A stretch of DNA of 64,000 nucleotides. Origin: Mercurialis annua. Its lineage: Eukaryota; Streptophyta; Magnoliopsida; Malpighiales; Euphorbiaceae. The notes under the pieces were generated by a model. It ran no database searches and had not been told where the DNA came from. It was given only the letters and a program-made list of their open reading frames with translations. The stretch lies in NCBI RefSeq assembly GCF_937616625.2, contig NC_065575.1, positions 9,245,501 to 9,309,500 of the forward strand. The letters are read 5' to 3'. Made by a program: the position numbers and the translations under genes. Below, piece by piece: positions 57,024 through 64,000 of this stretch; within the stretch, counting starts at the first letter, position 1, and each line of letters begins with the position of its first letter.

Positions 57024-57230
57024 AATTTATAATATTAAAGAATATTTAGCATATTTGATAAATATGAAGAGTTTATTTTCAATGTTATCCAAATGAAAAG
57101 AGTTCATCAAATTTTCAGGTGCTATATATTGAAAGTTAAAAATATAAAATAGGATAAAACTGATTAATTTATAATTTTGGGTTGCAATTGAAAACAAATA
57201 AAGGTCGGTAATTTTTAAGACTATCAGCCT

Positions 57231-57912
57231 AAATTAATACAACTCATAAGATATTTTCTAATCCGACAAAAATTCTAACTAATTTAATATTTATTACTAT
57301 AATTTAAAAATATACTAGTATAATTATAACGAATTTAATTAATATATACTTACTACTACTTTACTTATCAGTATAGTTAATCAATATGATTAATAGTTTT
57401 AACTCAAATCATAAAGATATTTGTTTTAAAATTTTGATTTATTAAATAAAAATATCCTACTTAAAATAACATATAAAATTATTTAATTATTTTTGGATAT
57501 CTCTAATCATGTGAAAATTATATAAAATTATCTTATTTATATTTGAGTAGCTATGATTTGATAATTTTTAAATAAATCCAAAATTTACCTAAAAAATACA
57601 AATAAATTATTAATTTGAGATGAATATAATAAATAATATCGACAAAAAACTCATACATATTTGTGATTGATCTACCACTAGACTCCAATGGTCGATGATG
57701 GTTGAAGGTGATCTAATAGTGACCAGTGGTAAGTGGTTATTAGTGATAGTAAAAATTAAAAATTACATTCATTTTTTAACTTAATTTTTAAATTAAATAT
57801 CTCTTCCATTATCTCTATAAAATTTGAATGATACTCGCACTCTTTTTCCTTATATTTGAAAATAAAATGATACGATCTTTCATTAATATTTTAGTTTTTT
57901 TATTCACTTTTA
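57231..57912. other. AT-rich intergenic stretch
   Basis: No gene or bounded repeat found. Confidence 0.5.
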
Positions 57913-58482
57913 GACTAATAATCAACTATGTCACTTAAATTAGCCCCCTATAACAAAATCCCCTAAAAAATGTGACTAAATCGCCTAAATTTTGCTAATT
58001 GAGCCTGTAAACCTTTTTTACCTAAAAAGATGACCAAAACATCCCTAGAATCTATAAAAAAAATCAAACCAACTCAATTAAACCAAAACTAAGATCACCC
58101 AGCCAACCAAATGAAACATAAACCACTAATCGATCCAATTAAAGCAAAGTCGATGAAATCCAAAACCACCTACCCAACCCTCTAACCGGCGTCTACCGCA
58201 GCCGAAAACCTCCGCCACCTCCAAAACCTCCGCCACCGTCGTCTTTGAAGGACAAATTCATTTGGGTCTGTTCTTCAACGAGATTGGGCGAGTGACATTA
58301 GATTTGATTAAATTGAGTTGCTTTGATTTTTAATAGGTTTTAGGGTATTTTGGTCATTTTCGGAATAGAAGGGGTTTATTGGCCCAACAAGCAAAATTTA
58401 GAAGGTTTAGTGACCTTTTTTTTCCTTAAGAGGTTTTGTGATAGGAGGCTAAACTCAGATGTCATAGTTGATTAATAGCCTC
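57913..58482. mobile_element. Long inverted-repeat element (copy E6)
   Basis: GACTAATAATCAACTATGTC at the left is matched inverted by CATAGTTGATTAATAGCCTC at the right. Arms pair for about 100 bp (TAACAAAATCCCCTAA / TTAAGAGGTTTTGTGATA). The centre has CCTCCGCCACC repeats and GGGTCTGTTCTTC, sequence types also seen in E1 and E5, but no dense palindromic array. No clear target duplication. Confidence 0.65.
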
Positions 58483-59030
58483 ATTTTTAATATTCTAATT
58501 CATAAAAATTAATTTCAATAAATTTAATTTATATATGTATATATATATATATATATATTCATGTTATTATTTTCTTAACCTTTTTAAATATTTTTTTAAT
58601 ATTGAAATTTTTTAATACTAAAAGCATAAATAAAAAAATCTAGATATAAGTATTTATTAAGCTATTAGTTTTTAAAAAATTAGTTATATGATTATATTAA
58701 AAAAAAGTTTAAAATTGATTATTTTTTAATTTAAAACTCTTGATATAATTGACCAATATCAATTCTAAAAAAAAATGGCCAACATCGAATTGAACAAAAA
58801 TAATTAGAATGTTAATAAAAAAATTATATATAGTTTGGATTGTAAATAACTAAATAAATACCGTTGCTCTAATTTCTTTTTTTTTGTGGTAAGTTATATA
58901 AAAATCACTGAAAAAATATCAGTAAATCCCAAACGCTAAAATTAGAAATGAAGAAGTCCGTATCTCAGGTAAAAAAACATACTTACAAACAAAAACATTA
59001 ATAAAAAACACATTTCTTAGTTAAAAAATA
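58483..59030. other. AT-rich spacer with (TA)n microsatellite
   Basis: An (AT)n run of about 30 bases lies at 58530-58557. No gene. Confidence 0.6.
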
Positions 59031-59039
59031 AAAAAAACT

Positions 59040-59517
59040 TTGGATCTCTGTATCTACAAGAACAAGAAGAAGAAGAAGAACAAGTGTAAATTTCCTTGCA
59101 GATCTCTCTCTACATTTCTTCAAGGTACTACCCCAACTCATTCCAACTCCGCAATACCAAATCTTTAACTTCTTTTCTAATTCAATTTCAGATCTTCCCC
59201 AATTTTTCATCTTTTAGGTCTTATTTTCTTTCTTTCTTTTTGGGTTATTGTAATCATTATTATTAATTGTTTTCATGATCTTTTTAATTGAGGTGTTCGT
59301 TTGTGATTACTGATAATTTATTTCTTAATTACTTTACAAGAAATACTAAGTTAGTTATCCAGATTATTCATTTTAGTTTGTCCAAATTATGAATTATATA
59401 TCCGAACCATAGGCATTATGAATTTAGTATTTAGAATTAATTTTTGTGTAAATATTTAGTGTTAATTCATCTGCTTAAGAACTTTATTTTTGTGTTTTTC
59501 TAGTTGCGAAAGCTAAT
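59040..59517 (+). promoter_or_regulatory. 5' leader of PP2A-A with a leader intron
   Basis: A CT/GA-rich leader exon ends near 59125 at TTCAAG|gtacta. A T-rich stretch ends at tttttctag (59502), 15 bp before the ATG. The layout indicates an intron inside the 5' untranslated region, common in plant housekeeping genes. Confidence 0.5.
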
Positions 59518-62500
59518 ATGGCGACAATCGACGAGCCTTTGTACCCGATTGCTGTGCTTATTGATGAGCTAAAAAATGAGGACATTCAGCTCCGTTTAAA
59601 TTCGATTAGAAGGCTTTCTACTATTGCGCGTGCGCTTGGGGAGGAGAGGACGCGGAAGGAGTTGATTCCTTTCTTAAGTGAGAATAATGACGATGATGAT
59701 GAAGTGCTTCTTGCAATGGCGGAAGAGTTAGGGGTATTTATTCCTTATGTTGGCGGTGTGGAACATGCCAATGTTTTGCTTCCGCCGTTGGAGACTTTGT
59801 GTACTGTTGAGGAAACTTGTGTGAGGGACAAAGCAGTGGAGTCCTTGTGCAGAATTGGGGCGCAGATGAGGGAGCAGGACTTGGTCGAGTATTTTATACC
59901 GCTGGTGAAGGTATTGAAATGACACTTTATTTTCCTCAGTTCTCATGGTTCATGCTTGAGGGTTTTCAGTCTTGTTCTCTGCACATTGACTTATGATTTC
60001 TGAAATACAGAGACTGGCTGCTGGTGAATGGTTTACTGCTAGAGTTTCGTCATGCGGCCTGTTTCATATTGCATATCCAAGTGCTCCTGAGACAGTAAAA
60101 TCTGAACTACGCACAATATACAGTCAACTATGCCAAGATGACATGCCTATGGTTCGGAGATCTGCTGCAACAAACCTAGGAAAATTTGCTGCAACTGTTG
60201 AGCCTGCCCATTTGAAGGCTGACATCATGTCCATATTTGAGGATTTGACACAAGATGGTATTTAATACGCAGATGCTACCTATCTTTCTCTTGATAACTT
60301 ACAATGACTCTACAATACATATCCACATACAGTTATATTATTTTATACTTATCATTGTTAACCGATGGGCATGTAGTTTGAATTAGAAAAGGACAAGTTG
60401 CATTAGATGCTATGGATATTCCAGAATTCTTCTCCAGTCTTTTAAGTTGCATTCCTTTCTTTTTGGATAGTACAGGGACCTCACTCTTTCAAGGGTGTAC
60501 TAAATTTGCTCTGCGCAGTACCAGAAATTCCCGTCTTTTCTTCATTGCAAACCCTTTTGCAGGATTTGGATAGCTCCCTTCATTCAATTCCCATATTATC
60601 CTGAGAAAGATGTTGAACTTTTGTTTTGTGAGCATTTCATTGAAAACATTTTCTTAAAGAAATTTAGTTTTACTTGTCCTTGTATATTGAGAATATCTAC
60701 TTTTTGTTAGTGGTTAGCATGCAGTAACCACTTCCCCTTTGTGTTTGATTGTATCTATAAACTTTTTTTACCTTACGGTTGTTAATTTTATGCTTGTTTA
60801 CTTCCATATAATTGTCTTAAGTTGCATTCCTTTCTTTTTGGATAGTAGAGGGTCCTTATGCTTTCAAGGCTGTACTAAATTTGCTCTGCACAGTACCAGA
60901 AATTTGTATCTTTTATGGGCACAATTTCAGCTATTTTAGCCTTCTGTTAAGCATATCTAAGTTTTTCTTGATCATACGGTGAAAGTATAAACAATTCTTA
61001 TATTTTTGTTTATTTCAGATCAAGATTCCGTTCGATTATTGGCTGTTGAGGGCTGTGCAGCACTTGGAAAGCTGTTGGAACCCCAAGATTGCGTAGCACA
61101 TATTCTCCCTGTCATTGTCAATTTCTCTCAGGTATCACATGTTCTAGAAGTGTATATGCTTTTTCATTTAATGCTTCATTTTTCGATTTTGGCATGTTTC
61201 TTTTGTCTGGTTAAATTTAAGGCAATCTGGGTGCTTCTATTGGTTTAGAAAAAGTGTTTAGATTTGTTCCTCCTAGATGTATAGTATTTAAATTGAAGTT
61301 TCTTTCTTTTCTTATTTATAATTCCTAGAATGATAAATTGCAAAGCTTTAATTTGACCATAATGCATGTTGCAAAATTTCATTTGACCAGGACAAGTCTT
61401 GGCGTGTCCGTTACATGGTTGCAAACCAATTATATGAGCTATGTGAAGCTGTTGGTCCTGAGCCTACCAGGTTATAAATTTTTCGCTGTGTATTAGCTGT
61501 TTTATGTGTGTAACTGTTAAGGAACGTCATTGGTAGTTTATGGTTTCCTACAAGGTTTTATTGATCTTGTATGATTGTCAAAGGGCTTGTTGCTTGGATT
61601 CTAATATGCTGCATTGATGGTATATTTTAGGTCGGATCTTGTTCCCGCATATGTTCGACTACTTTGTGATAATGAAGCTGAAGTACGTATAGCAGCTGCC
61701 GGTAAAGTGACTAAGTTTTGCCGAATCTTGAATCCAGAACTAGCAATTCAGCGGATTCTTCCTTGCGTGAAGGTAGTTAATTACTTATGCTCATGAAATG
61801 GTAGTCCTATTTTAGGCAAGTTTTATGTATAACTACAGCAGTTGAGATCCAATTTTGGTACAAATCAGGCCTCACATCTCTAATTGATACTTAACCTTAT
61901 AGTTTGCCTATTGTAGGAATTGTCTACAGATTCGTCTCAACATGTCCGTTCAGCTTTGGCTTCTGTTATAATGGGAATGGCACCAGTTTTGGGGAAGGTA
62001 ACACATCGCCTTCAGAATTAAATTGTCATTTGTCAAAGGAAATCATAATTGCATCTATCAATGCCCTTCCACAAATAAAGTACGTCTGTCTCATACCATG
62101 AAATATGTAAGGTGAATCTTTTTGCAGGCAACTGCTTTATTCTGAATTTAACTAATATTTTCTGAGTTTGTTTAGCTCTAATGTATTACAAAACAGAAGT
62201 TATATTTTCTTGTAAATGGTTGTCTACATTTTACTGCTTTCATTTTACGTACTCTTTTACTTTCTTGGCATAAATGCTTATGGACATGGGATCTTTTCAG
62301 GATGGTATTGTTATTACTTATTATTATGTGTTTGTGCCAGTTGATAGTCTTGTGTTAGCTTCATTTTCATGATTTTCTATTGAGATCTTAAAATCTGATT
62401 CTATTCATCATTGCGCGGTATTGTTTCAAAATCTGTGCATTTCTGTATGTTGCCACCGCACTAAGCATGTCTGATGATATTTTTACTTTCTTTTCTTGGC

Positions 62501-64000
62501 TATAATATAATATTTATCCTGGTTGAGACAAAACTCATGTTTATGCATCTTTTGATTAACTTCCATAACCTTTGTTGCCACCATGTATTGCAATCAAAGT
62601 GGCTCCTTCCTTGAAGAGAATGTTCTTTTATTCTTTCCTTGCATGTGACACACTGTTGATGGTTTGTAGGATGCAACAATAGAGCAGCTACTGCCCATTT
62701 TTCTCTCTCTTTTGAAAGATGAATTTCCTGACGTCCGCCTGAATATTATTAGCAAGCTTGATCAAGTCAATCAGGTTTGTTCAAATTTTTAAATTGGTTT
62801 GTTATGAATGCAGCTGCATATTTTTTGACTTGGATCCCAACAATATTCTGGTTGTTTACGAACATAAATAAGAAATGTAATAGATTTCACTCCTTGTATA
62901 TGTTTCGTGACAGTAAATAAATTATTTGTTGGAACACTTCTATTTTGCATTTCTTTCTTGAAATTTTAGTTAACATGTAGATACAGGGAACATGAGACTG
63001 TTAATATACTATTTTAATTTAAAATATTCTTAATTTCTTATATATGGCTCTTGGATTGAAGCGTTAAGCCAATGGATTTATGTCAAAGCATAAGCTGAAA
63101 TTTGATTTTGCACGGGGGAAAGTATTCACGAAATAGTTATTATTCAGAAGATATGCAGGTTTCTTTAAAGAGTATGTTTAGACATTAGAACTATATTAAC
63201 CGAGATTATTAAATTTGTGTATGAAATCTCTGGATGACTAGTTATGCAAATCTACCTTAATTTTGATTTTATATACTTTTATTAGCCATGTATTCTGATT
63301 TATTTCTCATGTATTTCTCAAATTTCTTTACTCATAGGAGGTTTAGAGGCTTAATTAAGAGACACACCATGTGATAAAAGAAATTTAATGCTAGAACTGC
63401 AATTAAATTTAATGCTAAAACAATTAAATTTAATGCTAAAACTGGTAACTTTTTTATGTTATCACTCATTAGACTGATAGCACTGCTTAAGTTACAGTGC
63501 TGACACATGAACTTTAATGCAGGTGATTGGTATTGATTTGTTATCCCAGTCCCTGTTGCCAGCAATTGTAGAGCTTGCAGAGGATAGACACTGGAGGGTC
63601 CGACTTGCAATAATAGAATACATACCTTTATTGGCTAGCCAATTGGGTGTAGGATTTTTTGATGATAAGCTTGGTGCTTTGTGCATGCAATGGTTGAAAG
63701 ATAAGGTTTGTGAAGCTTCATGACTTCTCACTATCAACCCCTTCCCCTAAAGCAATGTTACTGGCTGTTTGAGAAGCTCCTGTCAGCTTTATAAAGCAAT
63801 GTTTTGCAAAGCTCAGAGTTAGCATCTGTGCTGTTTTTGGTGCATAGCTAATTATGTTGGCTTTTTTGTAGGTTTACTCAATTCGCGATGCAGCTGCTAA
63901 CAATGTGAAGCGCCTTGCAGAAGAATTCGGGCCAGATTGGGCAATGCAGCACATAGTTCCTCAGGTTTGTTCAACTGTACTAAAATGTTTTGGCTTTTGA
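59518..64000 (+). CDS. PP2AA: PP2A scaffold (65-kDa regulatory A) subunit, partial at window end
   Basis: Nine coding exons are visible: 59518-59910, 60011-60257, 61019-61131, 61391-61470, 61631-61772, 61917-61997, 62670-62774, 63523-63705 and 63872-63964. All introns are GT-AG with consistent phases, giving 479 codons of an expected 587 or so; the last part lies beyond the window. The protein is built of HEAT repeats (for example the pattern L-x-D-x-x-x-x-V-R). It begins with the conserved [24 protein letters not shown] start (key residues [12 protein letters not shown]), keeps [16 protein letters not shown] in repeat 1 and RDKAVESL in repeat 3. It scaffolds the PP2A catalytic and B subunits in the cytosol and nucleus. 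Plants usually have three copies (RCN1, PP2AA2, PP2AA3); which one this is cannot be said. Confidence 0.97.
60442..60915. repeat. Direct repeat of about 100 bp within PP2A-A intron 2
   Basis: A segment starting TTAAGTTGCATTCCTTTC at about 60442 recurs at about 60817, with the landmarks TTTTTGGATAGTA, TACTAAATTTGCTCTGC and CAGTACCAGAAATT in the same order. Spacing is about 375 bp and copies differ at several positions. Confidence 0.8.

Larger units (their letters stand above)
55080..57230. mobile_element. Long inverted-repeat element with doubled palindromic centre (copy E4), containing E5
   Basis: The left end AGGCTAGTAGAACG...TTTGTTTTCAATT is matched inverted by AATTGAAAACAAATAAAGG...ACTATCAGCCT at the right, with about 100 bp of pairing. 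The centre is a tandem duplication of a palindromic-word array. E5 (56150-57023) is nested in the right half and inserted later. Without E5 the element is about 1.27 kb. No clear target duplication. Confidence 0.7.

Overview
The window is nuclear DNA of a eudicot plant. It is AT-rich, its genes are split by GT-AG introns, and genes are separated by dense transposon debris (Ty1/copia, Ty3/gypsy, SINEs, a LINE tail, Stowaway-, hAT- and Mutator-type MITEs). The species cannot be named from the sequence.

Layout. 1-8.7 kb is a transposon graveyard: a Mutator-type MITE with a Stowaway nested in it, a second Mutator-type MITE, a decayed copia element whose integrase is split by a SINE, and further MITEs. 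8.75-25.95 kb is one Ty3/gypsy element of Tat/Retand type (element A, minus strand) with LTRs, PBS, PPT and a 5-bp target-site duplication (TSD). Its pol is almost intact (one in-frame stop) but gag is missing, and an extra gene lies antisense to pol. That antisense gene is split by a second, much younger element (element B, plus strand, 10.67-19.96 kb). B has 2,338-bp LTRs, a broken gag and about 3 kb of purine-rich, non-coding interior. A itself sits in the target duplication of an older SINE, so the order SINE, then A, then B can be read directly.

26-64 kb carries seven host genes: an acidic plant protein of unknown function (27.1 kb, +); a DEG/HtrA-like protein lacking its catalytic His (35.3-36.1 kb, -); a chloroplast-type single-span membrane protein in two exons (38.9-40.7 kb, +) with a small copia-type element (element C) just past its stop; a GPI-anchored lipid-transfer protein (43.6-44.4 kb, -, 3 exons); a small heavy-metal-associated domain protein (46.35-47.26 kb, +, 3 exons); an aluminium-activated malate transporter (50.65-54.0 kb, +, 6 exons); and the scaffold A subunit of protein phosphatase 2A (from 59.5 kb, +, 9 coding exons seen, cut off by the window end). 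The host genes are unrelated in function and look like ordinary neighbours.

The most unusual structures are: (1) a family of long terminal-inverted-repeat elements whose centres are arrays of short palindromic words, each copy using a different word; (2) four identical 16-bp palindromes in the LTR of element B, spaced 21, 31 and 21 bp, close to whole helical turns; (3) the antisense gene of element A, which carries an intron that must be spliced on the strand opposite to the element's genomic RNA; (4) the datable three-level nest. Exon coordinates and repeat boundaries were read by eye; no alignment or database search was run.
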